Source of the DNA: Candidatus Kuenenia hertensis
Lineage (GTDB): Bacteria > Planctomycetota > Brocadiia > Brocadiales > Brocadiaceae
Direction: 5' to 3'
Length of the DNA: 64,000 bases
NCBI GenBank assembly: GCA_021646465.1
Contig: SOET01000004.1
Location: 1 to 64,000, forward strand
Of this stretch, positions 27,240 to 35,896 are shown piece by piece (positions within the stretch are counted from its first letter, which is position 1; every line of letters begins with the position of its first letter). Position numbers and translations under genes: made by a program. The notes below the pieces were generated by a model. The model was given only the letters and a program-made list of their open reading frames with translations. It had not been told where the DNA came from and made no database searches.

Positions 27240-28712
27240 ATGAGCACTGATGAACAAATCGACGTATTTGCACATGCAGTCCGTAAGAATGTTGTACTGA
27301 AATATACAAGCCAACTTGCATTAATGCTCGCGTTACTTACTTTAGCGCCCATCGGTGTATCGCTTGTTTTTGCGGAATATCCTCTTACGTTACGTTATGT
27401 GTTAATAGAATTGTTTTTGTTGTCGTACGGACTTACCCTTTTACGATTACCGGCTCCTACCCACATCCAGGCAAATGAGACATTTGCTATTATTGGTTTG
27501 ACATTCATTTTTTTCCCTTTTCTCATGAGCTTCCCAATGATGCGGGACGGTTTATCATTTTTGGACGCATTGTTTGAAGCAATATCAGGGATCACCACAA
27601 CAGGATTATCCACGCTTACTTGCCTGGAAGATAAAACAAGAACTTTTCTTTTTACCCGAGCATGGATGCAATGGTATGGAGGCCTTGGGTTTGTGATACT
27701 TTCGGTAGCATTGCTCATGCGCCACAATATAGCGGCAAAACGATTGATTGAACCGGAACCAACCACTGAAAATTTGGTGGTCACAACACAAACTTATGCG
27801 CACCGCATTTTATGCGTCTACCTTCTCCTCACCCTCATTGGTATTTTTTGCGTTTGGTTGCTTATCGGCGATTGTTTTGCAGCCATTACGCATATCTTAT
27901 CTGCAGTTTCCACAGGTGGTTTTTCCATGTATAATAATAATGTGTCACACATTGCTTCCCCAATTGGCCAATATGGTATTATGTTTTTTTGCCTGCTGGG
28001 AGCAATATCATTGCCATTATATTATCGAATTTTCCACAATAGTTGGAAAAAAACTATTTTCGATATTGAATTAAGGACATTGCTTGTCAGTGGTTTTGCA
28101 GTAAGTGGTATATTAATTTTTTTTGCGGTAAACAGCGGAACAATGCCGTGGAAAGAAGCGTTAATTTACTTACCGTTCCTTGGCTTTTCTGCTCAGACAA
28201 CCACAGGATTTTCCAATCTGGAACTATTTTCAGTTGATCCTGCATCTAAATTAATATTAATTATTTCTATGATAAGCGGTGGAAGTATTGGCTCAACTGC
28301 CGGGGGAATAAAAATTCTACGGTTGCTAATCCTGTTTCGTATTATACAATTCGCAATTAAACGAACGGCAGTGCCTCACCATGCCGTAATATTTCCAAGT
28401 TTAACCGGCAAGCGCCTAGAATCGGAAGATATTATTCGTACTCTTCTGGTAATTATGCTGTTTATTATTCTCATACTCGCATCATGGCTGCCGTTTATAT
28501 TGTACGGGTATAGTCCGTTGGATGCGCTCTTTGAAGTAGTATCGGCAACCGGCACTGTTGGTCTCTCTACAGGTATTACTCGTAATGATCTGGAACCGGT
28601 ATTGAAAGGAATCCTTTGTTTTGATATGCTTGCCGGAAGACTGGAAATACTTGCTCTGCTTGTGGTACTCTATCCCGGCACCTGGTTTGGAAAAAGAGGA
28701 GAATCTTTATGA
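27240..28712 (+). CDS. trkH: Trk/Ktr-type potassium transporter, membrane subunit
   Basis: 490 aa from ATG at 27240 (the frame extends upstream into the regulator gene, but that part is not family-like). Four M1-P-M2 repeats are visible with filter-like motifs TGITTTGLST, SAVSTGGFSM, AQTTTGFSNL and SATGTVGLST. The SGGSIGSTAGGIKILR block is typical of TrkH. It mediates potassium uptake across the inner membrane with a TrkA ring; trkA overlaps by 4 nt. Confidence 0.93.
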   Translation: MSTDEQIDVFAHAVRKNVVLKYTSQLALMLALLTLAPIGVSLVFAEYPLTLRYVLIELFLLSYGLTLLRLPAPTHIQANETFAIIGLTFIFFPFLMSFPMMRDGLSFLDALFEAISGITTTGLSTLTCLEDKTRTFLFTRAWMQWYGGLGFVILSVALLMRHNIAAKRLIEPEPTTENLVVTTQTYAHRILCVYLLLTLIGIFCVWLLIGDCFAAITHILSAVSTGGFSMYNNNVSHIASPIGQYGIMFFCLLGAISLPLYYRIFHNSWKKTIFDIELRTLLVSGFAVSGILIFFAVNSGTMPWKEALIYLPFLGFSAQTTTGFSNLELFSVDPASKLILIISMISGGSIGSTAGGIKILRLLILFRIIQFAIKRTAVPHHAVIFPSLTGKRLESEDIIRTLLVIMLFIILILASWLPFILYGYSPLDALFEVVSATGTVGLSTGITRNDLEPVLKGILCFDMLAGRLEILALLVVLYPGTWFGKRGESL

Positions 28713-29377
28713 GGGCTGTAATTTTAGGGGCAAGTTCCTTATCGGCAATGACTGCCCGGATACTACTTGCCCGTGGCCATGAAGTGGTTATTATCGAGAA
28801 AAATAAGGAAAGAATTGATGCATTATCAAATGAGCTAAACTGTGGTTTTCTGCATGGTGACGGCAGCAAACCGGCAATTCTCAGAGAAGCAGACCCGCTA
28901 CATACGGATTTTCTATTTTGTCTGACGGGCAATGACCAAAGTAATATTCTCTCAAGCCTTGTGAGACGCTCTCTCGGGTTTGCGAGAGTAGTAACGAAAA
29001 TTGAGGACCCGGAGTTTGAACATATCTGCATAGAACTCGGTCTCGAAGATGCAATTATCCCTGAACAAACGATCGGCCGTTACCTGGCCGACATGTTTGA
29101 GGGGCAAGATCTGATGGAACTTTCAGTATTAATCAAGGGTGAGGCTCGCGTATTTTCATTTATTGCAAGAGATATTGATGCCGTCCCTGTTAGTCAACTA
29201 AAGCTGCCAGATGAATGCCATGTGATGTTTCTCTACCGTAATGAGAAATTCATTATTGCTGACAGCGAAACCAAATTAAAGGAGGAAGACGAAGTTGTTT
29301 TAATCACCCACTGTAAAAATTTACCGCAATTGCACCAGCGTTGGAGCACAAAGAGAATTATATCAAAACAAAAATAA
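28709..29377 (+). CDS. trkA: TrkA-type potassium uptake regulatory subunit
   Basis: 222 aa. An RCK_N Rossmann domain (about 1-120) is followed by an RCK_C domain (about 135-215). It should form the cytoplasmic ring that gates TrkH. The normal glycine-rich nucleotide loop GxGxxG is replaced by GASSLS, although the acidic residue after strand 2 (VVIIEKN) and the GDGS motif are kept. Nucleotide preference may therefore be altered. ATGA overlap with trkH. Confidence 0.9.
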   Translation: MRAVILGASSLSAMTARILLARGHEVVIIEKNKERIDALSNELNCGFLHGDGSKPAILREADPLHTDFLFCLTGNDQSNILSSLVRRSLGFARVVTKIEDPEFEHICIELGLEDAIIPEQTIGRYLADMFEGQDLMELSVLIKGEARVFSFIARDIDAVPVSQLKLPDECHVMFLYRNEKFIIADSETKLKEEDEVVLITHCKNLPQLHQRWSTKRIISKQK

Positions 29378-29435
29378 TGCAACACTTTCTTCTGTTTTTA
29401 AAAATAATTTCTCTAAAAATAAATTGTAAAAGATG

Positions 29436-30647
29436 CTAATCTGCCCAATTATTATAGTTTTTGTAAAGACCAACGCATTCTATCTCAGTGTGATTGTCGT
29501 AACGTAAATCGATTTCCATTGGTTTTATTGTATTTTCTTTTCTATCGTACATGATTTTTACTTTAGGCCGTGAAATATTATCTTCATTCAACGACATTAC
29601 GTATCCGGTAAACCCTTTATACAAACCATTTTTGATTGTGATTTCTGATCCTATTGGATATTTGGGGGTAATACTCAAAAAAAGAGCTGCCAATTCTTTG
29701 TTAAACTGTGTTCCCGCTTCTTTTTCTATAAGTTCATAGACTAAATCAGGAGGAATTCCCGGGCGGAATGGACGATCTGAAATGCAGGCATCATAAACAT
29801 CCGCAATTGTGGCAATTTCCGCAACCATAATCAGCTTGCCATGTTCTTCATAGGTTAATTTGCTATTATTAATTTTATTAACTCCTTTTAACCCTCGCGG
29901 ATAGCCTTTTCCATCCTGTCTTTCATGGTGTTGATACGGTACATGAGCAGAAATTATGCCAATGTTATCATTATCCATCAATAACTCATATCCATAAACA
30001 GGGTGTTGTTTTATCAAATCATATTCTTCCGTGGTTAATTTATCCGGTTTGTTTAGTATTTTTTTACTAACAAAAATTTTCCCTATATCATGAAGAAACT
30101 CACCAACTGCGAGATGTTTCATTTTCGTCTTATCAAGACATAACTTTTTCGCAATGATGAGGGATATTACGGCGGAATCAACAGAATGTTCATAGGTATA
30201 ATTATCAGCTGATTTTATTGAATTTAAACCTGATAATAAATCCTGGTTCATGATTTCTTCAAGAAAGCAGTGAATATGCTTCATCAATTGGTAAAAGGCG
30301 GGACTTTCAAGAAAGTTCTTTTTAATCTTTGAGTTTATACATTTAATTATTCCTTCTCCTGTTTCTGCTTCTATATTTATTAAGGAATTTTTGGTTGTTT
30401 CGTATACCTTCAGAATATCCTTCGTTGCCATCATACGAATTTTATCAGAAATAGGATCTTCAATAACAATATCCTCTGTATGTTTATCTTCGATAAAAAC
30501 ATTCAGAAATCCTCTTTTTTTCAAAAGATCAATATAACTCTGTGTTAATTTCACACCCTTTTTTAACAGGATTTCGTAATTATCTCCGTATATTGTCCTG
30601 CCAACAACCATGCCGGGTGTAACCTTATCGATTCTTTTCTTTACCAT
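29436..30647 (-). CDS. HD-GYP domain protein (cyclic di-GMP phosphodiesterase type)
   Basis: 403 aa, cytoplasmic. An N-terminal DUF3391-like region (KVTPGMVVGRTIY...) precedes the HD-GYP domain, with HDIGKIFVSKKIL, KQHPVYGYELL, HHERQDGKGYPRGL and ATIADVYDA present. These are the metal and GYP residues of active c-di-GMP phosphodiesterases. A C-terminal beta-rich segment (about 335-395) may be a PilZ-like or KOW-like add-on. Monocistronic, convergent with trkA. A cyclic di-GMP riboswitch lies 8 kb away. Confidence 0.9.
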   Translation of the reverse strand: MVKKRIDKVTPGMVVGRTIYGDNYEILLKKGVKLTQSYIDLLKKRGFLNVFIEDKHTEDIVIEDPISDKIRMMATKDILKVYETTKNSLINIEAETGEGIIKCINSKIKKNFLESPAFYQLMKHIHCFLEEIMNQDLLSGLNSIKSADNYTYEHSVDSAVISLIIAKKLCLDKTKMKHLAVGEFLHDIGKIFVSKKILNKPDKLTTEEYDLIKQHPVYGYELLMDNDNIGIISAHVPYQHHERQDGKGYPRGLKGVNKINNSKLTYEEHGKLIMVAEIATIADVYDACISDRPFRPGIPPDLVYELIEKEAGTQFNKELAALFLSITPKYPIGSEITIKNGLYKGFTGYVMSLNEDNISRPKVKIMYDRKENTIKPMEIDLRYDNHTEIECVGLYKNYNNWAD

Positions 30648-30728
30648 GTAAAATTACTCTTATTTAGTCCTCGTACAAGATTAATTCAATACATCCGAAG
30701 AGATATCCATGCTCTTCCGGAAAAGGTT

Positions 30729-31511
30729 TTACTGGTATAATTGCTCATCAGCCTGGAAATTCCCTTTCAGTATCCCAATCTCATTTGGCGCCAATTCCTC
30801 GGCATTGTCATTTATTTTGTAAGTTTCCTTATAGTGGTTCAGCATTGCATTGGAATTTTTGTAACCCAATCGACGTCCGTAATTGACGATGCACATAGTT
30901 CGTGCTTCGACAAAGGAAAAACCGTTAAATTGCAATGCCGCAATGATACATTTTTTCATGTGACTGAGATGATATGCCGAGGTGCGTGCAAAGAAACTTT
31001 TGTTGCCCACAAATAAATGTTGTATATCAATGGGATTATCGGGATTGCCTTCCGGCGTGGTTAATGTCTTGACGCCCTTTGGGGTAATGGGAGAAACCTG
31101 TCCGCCAGTCATACCGTAGATTTCGTTTGCGAAGCAAATGACGGTAATGTTTGTGTTTCTCCGTATGGCATGTAAAAGATGGTTGCCTCCAATACCCATC
31201 AGGTCGCCGTCACCACTTACTACCACTACATTAAGTTTTTCATTCGCGTATTTAATACCTTCTGCGACAGGAACCGCTCTGCCATGGGTGGTATGTACGG
31301 AATCAAGATTAAAAAAACCCGCACTTCTCCCTGCGCAACCGATTCCCGAAATGACTACGGTACCTTGTAAAGGAAAGTTAATTTCATAAAAGGCCTGGCA
31401 TATAGTTTTCAGTACAATACCATTACCGCAACCAGGACACCACGGTGTCGGCAACAGTTCAAGTTTCAGATAGCGTTTAAATTGGACATCTTTTGTAACG
31501 TTATTTCCCAT
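30729..31511 (-). CDS. korB: 2-oxoacid:ferredoxin oxidoreductase, beta subunit
   Basis: 260 aa. Thiamine-diphosphate subunit with WCPGCGNG and the GDGDLMGIGGNH...NEIYGMTGGQ signature. With the alpha subunit it interconverts 2-oxoglutarate (or a related 2-oxoacid) and an acyl-CoA using ferredoxin, in the oxidative or reductive direction, as expected for an anaerobic autotroph. 15 nt after korA. Last gene of the unit; no gamma-subunit gene follows. Confidence 0.9.
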   Translation of the reverse strand: MGNNVTKDVQFKRYLKLELLPTPWCPGCGNGIVLKTICQAFYEINFPLQGTVVISGIGCAGRSAGFFNLDSVHTTHGRAVPVAEGIKYANEKLNVVVVSGDGDLMGIGGNHLLHAIRRNTNITVICFANEIYGMTGGQVSPITPKGVKTLTTPEGNPDNPIDIQHLFVGNKSFFARTSAYHLSHMKKCIIAALQFNGFSFVEARTMCIVNYGRRLGYKNSNAMLNHYKETYKINDNAEELAPNEIGILKGNFQADEQLYQ

Positions 31512-31526
31512 GATAAAACAATATTT

Positions 31527-32549
31527 TTATTTCGTCACAACTCCTGATAATGCGTTCTTTATTTCTTCCAGACTTATGCGTCCCCCGAGAACAGGAAGCA
31601 AAGTTACTTCACGGTGTAATATACGCTCTATTTCACCTGCATACTGGCCGGTGTTCATTTCCATAACGATAATTTTTTTATATTGTAAAGCGATGCGCTT
31701 AAGGTCGCCAAGAATCGGAAACATCAATATTGGCCGGAACAATGAAAATTCATTTTTAAAATAATATGCAATTCGTGAAAGTGCTCCGTAAGAAATAAGC
31801 AATGTATCGGTTTCATTCCGGCACTCTCTATATTCGTAATAGTTATATTGTTGAGCAGTAATTAATTGTTTTTCACGCAGCCGTGTGATGAGTTTTCTGT
31901 AATTGTCAGCGTCAGAAGTTTTTGGCAGTGAATTATCATGAGACAACCCGGTAAAATGACGGCTTCCGCTGCCGAGCGGAGGTCGTTCACGGTTTTTAAT
32001 GGGAAAGTCACTCTGGGGAGTAATTGTCTCGTAGAGGTGGCTTATAAAAGCATCGCTAAGCAGGATAACAGGGCTCAACGATTCTTCCGCCGCATTGAAT
32101 GCCGTTATCGTATGCGTGTATAATTCTGCTACGGAATTGGGATAAAATACTATAGGGAAATAATCCCCATGGCTACCATGGATACATTGTATGATGTCTC
32201 CCTGTGCGGGCAGCGTGGGCATGCCGGTACTTGGTCCCACTCTTTGTACGTTGACAATCACCAGGGGCACTTCCATCATATGTGCAAGACCGATGTTTTC
32301 CTGCATTAATGAAAATCCCGGGCCGGATGTGGCGGTCATTGCTTTAAGGCCTGCTAATGACGCACCAATAACTGTAGCTATTGAGGAAATTTCGTCTTCC
32401 ATCTGCAATACTTTTATTTGTTTCCTGTTAACCAGGTCATTAATTATTTCAGATGCGGGAGTAATGGGATAGCCAGAAAAAAATGCCATGCCTGCAACCT
32501 CAGCTGCCAGCGCAATTGCCTGGTTTCCCTGCAATAATTGTTTGGACAT
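31527..32549 (-). CDS. korA: 2-oxoacid:ferredoxin oxidoreductase, alpha subunit
   Basis: 340 aa. N-terminal pyrimidine-binding domain with AFFSGYPITPASEI and the MEDEISSIATVIGASLAG block containing the catalytic Glu. The short length and separate beta subunit are of the 2-oxoglutarate (Kor) rather than fused pyruvate type. It overlaps the ferredoxin subunit gene by 50 nt. Confidence 0.9.
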   Translation of the reverse strand: MSKQLLQGNQAIALAAEVAGMAFFSGYPITPASEIINDLVNRKQIKVLQMEDEISSIATVIGASLAGLKAMTATSGPGFSLMQENIGLAHMMEVPLVIVNVQRVGPSTGMPTLPAQGDIIQCIHGSHGDYFPIVFYPNSVAELYTHTITAFNAAEESLSPVILLSDAFISHLYETITPQSDFPIKNRERPPLGSGSRHFTGLSHDNSLPKTSDADNYRKLITRLREKQLITAQQYNYYEYRECRNETDTLLISYGALSRIAYYFKNEFSLFRPILMFPILGDLKRIALQYKKIIVMEMNTGQYAGEIERILHREVTLLPVLGGRISLEEIKNALSGVVTK

Positions 32550-32763
32550 TTATTTCCTCTATTTCCTCTATTTCAATTGCTATGTCGGGGCAATAATGCT
32601 GGCAGATTCTACAGGCAATACATTTATTTAATTCTACTAAAATGTGATTTTTAATTTCCAGATTATTAACCGGGCAAAAATTTACACAGATACCGCAGCG
32701 CTTACAGTATTTATGGTTTATGTGCACTATTCCCTTTCGTTTTTTTTCGCTATTTTTAACCAC
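32500..32763 (-). CDS. korD: Ferredoxin-type delta subunit of the 2-oxoacid oxidoreductase
   Basis: 87 aa with two [4Fe-4S] motifs, CKRCGICVNFCP and CIACRICQHYCP, so it shuttles electrons between the TPP centre and soluble ferredoxin. The first codon is GTG at 32763, with a weak ribosome binding site; an internal GTG (the Val of GIVHINHKYC) is possible. Its last 50 nt overlap korA in another frame. First gene of korD-korA-korB. Confidence 0.88.
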   Translation of the reverse strand: MVKNSEKKRKGIVHINHKYCKRCGICVNFCPVNNLEIKNHILVELNKCIACRICQHYCPDIAIEIEEIEEINVQTIIAGKPGNCAGS

Positions 32764-33077
32764 GTGTTGAATTTACTTTTTCAGAAAATGTGGGGGAAAA
32801 TTTTTATAAGGTGTATTAAATTTCCCGTTGAAAAAAACCGCATGATACTACTAAGTGAGAGTAAAAAACCATAAATTATTCACATGTATCTATTAAAGAT
32901 ATACAGTTTAACAATAATATATTATGAATTCTAGGGATATTTGCGTATGGTTTTTATTGAGAATGAATGGCATGAAGAGATGGAGAGAGGAAAAAAATTT
33001 TCTCTTATTAAATTGAAAAGAACGCTACTTCAATTTCACGTAATAAAAATTTGCAAGTTCTTTTTTAACTTTTGGAA
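32764..33077. other. Intergenic gap upstream of korDAB
   Basis: 314 nt, very AT-rich. It must contain the korDAB promoter (minus strand) and the end of nfo. No motif could be fixed with confidence. Confidence 0.4.
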
Positions 33078-33914
33078 TTAAACATCTTCAATCAGTCCTC
33101 TTAAAACATTTAAATTTTTTGCATCCATATGTTTCTCTTTGGGTGTTTCCAGTATTTTCGGTATGTGTTTTAGTGTAATCATGATTTGCTTGAACGGTTC
33201 GAGCCCTATTTTACCTTTCCCGATATGTTCATGTCTGTCAAGTTTGCTGCCCAATGTACCCTTTGAATCATTTAAATGAATAGCATAAAGGGCGTTGAGA
33301 CCTACCGTGGCATCCAGCTCTTCCATTGTTGTTTCAAATCCATTTTTTGTCCTTATATCATAGCCCGCAGCAAAGGCGTGGCATGTGTCAAAACAGATCC
33401 CCATTCTTGTGGAACCAACACCATCTATGAGTTGTCTTAGCTGATTAAAATTATAGCCGATGCACGATCCCTGGCCGGCAGTATTTTCCAACAAGATTTT
33501 TACGGAAGAATCTTTCGTTTTATGGAGGATCGATTTTAATATTCTGATCCCATTCTTTATGCCAGTTTCTTTGCTGGTATTTTTTGCGGAGCCTGGATGG
33601 ATAATAACATATGCAATGCCCAGATCTTCGCATCTTTGAATCTCTCCTATAAGAGATTTGTGGGTAAGCGTCTGAACTCTGCTATCATCCGTGGCAAGAT
33701 TAACAAGATAGGATGCGTGTGAAAAAATTGTTTTAACATTTGATTGTTTTGATATGTCTTTAAAAATTGTTTTTTCTGCAGGGTCGATGATTTTCTCTTT
33801 CCATTGGCGTTGGTTTTTTGTAAATATCTGAAAAGTGTCTATTCCCAAAAATTCTGCTTCGTTGAAGGCGTTATGCAAACTGCCTTTAATTGAACAATGG
33901 ACTCCCAAGAGCAT
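33078..33914 (-). CDS. nfo: Endonuclease IV (AP endonuclease)
   Basis: 278 aa TIM-barrel enzyme cutting at abasic sites in base-excision repair. Zinc ligands lie in HASYLVNLA, VIIHPGS, LLENTAGQG, GICFDTCHAFAAGYD, HLNDSKGTLGSKLDRHEHIGKG. Complete and typical in length. Confidence 0.96.
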   Translation of the reverse strand: MLLGVHCSIKGSLHNAFNEAEFLGIDTFQIFTKNQRQWKEKIIDPAEKTIFKDISKQSNVKTIFSHASYLVNLATDDSRVQTLTHKSLIGEIQRCEDLGIAYVIIHPGSAKNTSKETGIKNGIRILKSILHKTKDSSVKILLENTAGQGSCIGYNFNQLRQLIDGVGSTRMGICFDTCHAFAAGYDIRTKNGFETTMEELDATVGLNALYAIHLNDSKGTLGSKLDRHEHIGKGKIGLEPFKQIMITLKHIPKILETPKEKHMDAKNLNVLRGLIEDV

Positions 33915-33994
33915 ATTTTATTGTAAATATTTAATATTGATACCCATTACGTCAATGCAAAAGTCATGGAAATGTTTTTTGGGGAGTGCGGAAA

Positions 33995-34462
33995 TTATTT
34001 AAAAACTGTATCATAACTATTGTGCAGATTATCGAAAATAATTTTTTGTGATGTTGTTGTTTTGCTTTTCGTCAATCTGTCATACACACTAGCTATAATT
34101 AAAGATGCGATAAAAAAAATAAATCCGCTGACGATAACTCTTATATCTTTTGAGGTTATGTGAAAAATATTGTAATTTTGACCTATGTAACTTCCTATTA
34201 ATAAACTTATTAACGGGAAGACAAATACGAGTATTATGCTTTTATAAGGAGAATGGATTGTTTTTTGCGTAACTACCAGTTGCCCTTCTTTTAAACCGGG
34301 TACCGTTTCAACTTCAATATATTGTGAACTACTGTTTACCTCCACACATCCACTACAGCTTTTGCAATTTTCGGTTGTTTGTTTTAGTAATTCGATGGTC
34401 GTTTTGTTGCCGTTAATATTCGTTATAATACCTGTTTCTTTTACTTTTGTCTGTCTAAACAT
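33995..34462 (-). CDS. RseC/MucC-like integral membrane protein
   Basis: 155 aa. An N-terminal soluble part with a Cys cluster (CKSCSGC) is followed by two membrane helices (about 78-98 and 105-128), as in RseC of the sigma-E system and RsxC/SoxR-reducing accessory proteins. The Cys motif probably binds an iron-sulfur cluster or acts in redox. No rsx/rnf genes are adjacent, so its partner is unknown. Confidence 0.75.
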   Translation of the reverse strand: MFRQTKVKETGIITNINGNKTTIELLKQTTENCKSCSGCVEVNSSSQYIEVETVPGLKEGQLVVTQKTIHSPYKSIILVFVFPLISLLIGSYIGQNYNIFHITSKDIRVIVSGFIFFIASLIIASVYDRLTKSKTTTSQKIIFDNLHNSYDTVFK

Positions 34463-34483
34463 TGGAACTCAAAGAGATTTATT

Positions 34484-34795
34484 TTATTGCGAAGGTGATT
34501 GTGTTTGTGACGAGTTGCCAACTTTTTCCCGCATTAGTTTTCCGACCTTGAACACAACGACATTTTTTGCCGGAACAAAAGCTACCTCGCCGGTTCTTGG
34601 ATTTCTTGCCTTGCGTGCAGCACGCTGGCGAATTTCAAATACGCCGAAATCACGCAATTCAATACGATTGCCCTGTGAAAGTTCCCCGATAATTTCGTCC
34701 AAAAACATTTGAATCGTCTTTTTTACAACCATATGGGTGTTGTCTGTTTTTCTGGCAATCTTTTCGCATAAATCCCTTTTTGTCGTTGTTTGCAT
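34484..34795 (-). CDS. HU/IHF-family nucleoid DNA-binding protein
   Basis: 103 aa. MTKRDL-like start (TTTKRDLCEKIARKT), the central LSQGNRIELRDFGVFEIRQRAARKARNPRTGE arm and a Gln/Ser-rich tail. The RDFG-F and ARNPRTGE motifs place it in the HU/IHF family that bends DNA. IHF-alpha-like features are present, but HU versus IHF is not decidable by reading. Confidence 0.92.
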   Translation of the reverse strand: MQTTTKRDLCEKIARKTDNTHMVVKKTIQMFLDEIIGELSQGNRIELRDFGVFEIRQRAARKARNPRTGEVAFVPAKNVVVFKVGKLMREKVGNSSQTQSPSQ

Positions 34796-35079
34796 CGCAT
34801 ATCTCCTTAATTATAACGGTAAGTATATTATAGGCAACATATAGAAGAACTCAACCGAACGAATAAGTTAAAGCAAAAATATTATTCCTTTCACGGGTAT
34901 CGGGGATTATAAAAAGGCTGTAGCCTAATCTTAACTAACTTCTAGGCATGATACTTATGACTAGTTTGAACATATTATCAATTCAAAAGATCAATGTCAA
35001 TCAGAATTTACGACAATTATATCACTAAACGGTTGTTTCCAAAATCAGATTCCAACCTCTTCTTTTTACATAAAATTTC
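34796..35079. other. Divergent intergenic gap
   Basis: Region between the HU/IHF gene and the rpmH promoter. No ORF or RNA fold recognised; a purine-rich ribosome binding site for the HU/IHF gene lies next to 34800. Confidence 0.4.
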
Positions 35080-35109
35080 TTGACAACAAAATACCTGATA
35101 CGATATCAT
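35080..35109 (+). promoter_or_regulatory. Promoter of rpmH
   Basis: TTGACA (35080-35085) and TATCAT (35104-35109), 18 nt apart, about 35 nt upstream of the ATG. Confidence 0.6.
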
Positions 35110-35143
35110 AGCTACTTATTATTCTTTTTAAGGAGCATAGATT

Positions 35144-35281
35144 ATGAAAGTAAGAATTAGAAAAAGTACTATAAAGCGTAAAAGAATGTGCGGTTTTAGA
35201 AAGAGAATGCGAACAAAGGGAGGACGTGCAATTTTAAACAGAAGGCGTCGCATAGGTAGAAGGCCATTATTGAATGTTTAG
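35144..35281 (+). CDS. rpmH: 50S ribosomal protein L34 (bL34)
   Basis: 45 codons starting MKVRIRKSTIKRKRMCGF, followed by the L34 signature RKRMRTKGGRAILNRRRRIGRR. The ribosome binding site AAGGAG lies 8 nt before the ATG. In most bacteria rpmH is directly followed by rnpA; here a terminator follows instead, so L34 is alone. Confidence 0.93.
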   Translation: MKVRIRKSTIKRKRMCGFRKRMRTKGGRAILNRRRRIGRRPLLNV

Positions 35282-35295
35282 GAAACAGAAATAAG

Positions 35296-35342
35296 AAAGA
35301 GACCCTAAGTATTGTAAAACAAAATATTTAGGGTCTCTTTTT
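35296..35342 (+). terminator. Terminator after rpmH
   Basis: Inverted arms AAAGAGACCCTAAGTAT and ATATTTAGGGTCTCTTT with a short A-rich loop, followed by a T run. It lies between convergent rpmH and the ferredoxin gene and probably works for both. Confidence 0.85.
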
Positions 35343-35351
35343 ATTGGAAGA

Positions 35352-35537
35352 CTACTCGAGAATAATTGCCTCTACCGGACATTCTTCTGCGGCTTGTCTA
35401 CAGGCTTCTTCATATTCTGCTGGTACTTCAATATCTTTCGCTTCAGCCAAATCGCCATTCATATAAAATATTTCCGGACATGTTTGTGTGCAAAGTTCAC
35501 ATCCGGTACAAGCATCAGGGTCTACTTTTGCATGCAT
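35352..35537 (-). CDS. Single-cluster [4Fe-4S] ferredoxin
   Basis: 61 aa. CTGCELCTQTCPEIF near residue 10 and a distal ECPVEAI Cys give four ligands for one cluster (CxxCxxC...CP type, as in Desulfovibrio and clostridial small ferredoxins). Soluble electron carrier, possible partner of KorDAB. Strong ribosome binding site (AAGGAGG). A possible Fur box lies about 105-120 nt upstream. Confidence 0.92.
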   Translation of the reverse strand: MHAKVDPDACTGCELCTQTCPEIFYMNGDLAEAKDIEVPAEYEEACRQAAEECPVEAIILE

Positions 35538-35896
35538 AAATAACCTCCTTGAAATACAAAAATAATGTGATTAAAATTTTTACTAAAGAATATCAAGTTT
35601 TCCCCCTCACACCTCCTTCCTATTTCAGATACCTTTGAAGATAATATTAATAATTATCATGTTATTAAATAAAATACAACTATCTTTTTTAAACTTTTTT
35701 ATTCAGGTTTGAAGGGGAAAATTTTATTATTTGACGTGAATGTATCGCAATGCTAAATGCGGTAAAGTTTTTTTGGGGGGGGGTATTGGTGCAAAAAACC
35801 GCAGATAAGGGGGCGTTGCTTTTAGTGTTGCGTGTAGTTTTACTTATATTTGGGAAGTGAAATAAGGTTTGTTGTGTGCGATAGCCGTTTTTCATA
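35538..35896. other. Upstream region of the ferredoxin gene, with a T7G9 run
   Basis: 359 nt between rlmN and the ferredoxin gene. Besides the promoter/Fur-like site, it has a T7-G9 homopolymer pair (35768-35783). The minus-strand frame covering the left part (up to 35940) does not look like a real protein. Confidence 0.4.
35640..35679 (-). promoter_or_regulatory. Candidate promoter with overlapping Fur-box-like operator
   Basis: The 19-nt palindrome at 35640-35658 matches the Fur consensus GATAATGATAATCATTATC at 16 of 19 positions. On the minus strand TTGTAT (35679-35674) and TAATTA (35656-35651), 17 nt apart, form a weak promoter whose -10 lies inside the palindrome. This arrangement would allow iron-dependent repression of the ferredoxin gene; AT-richness makes chance matches easier. 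Confidence 0.45.
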
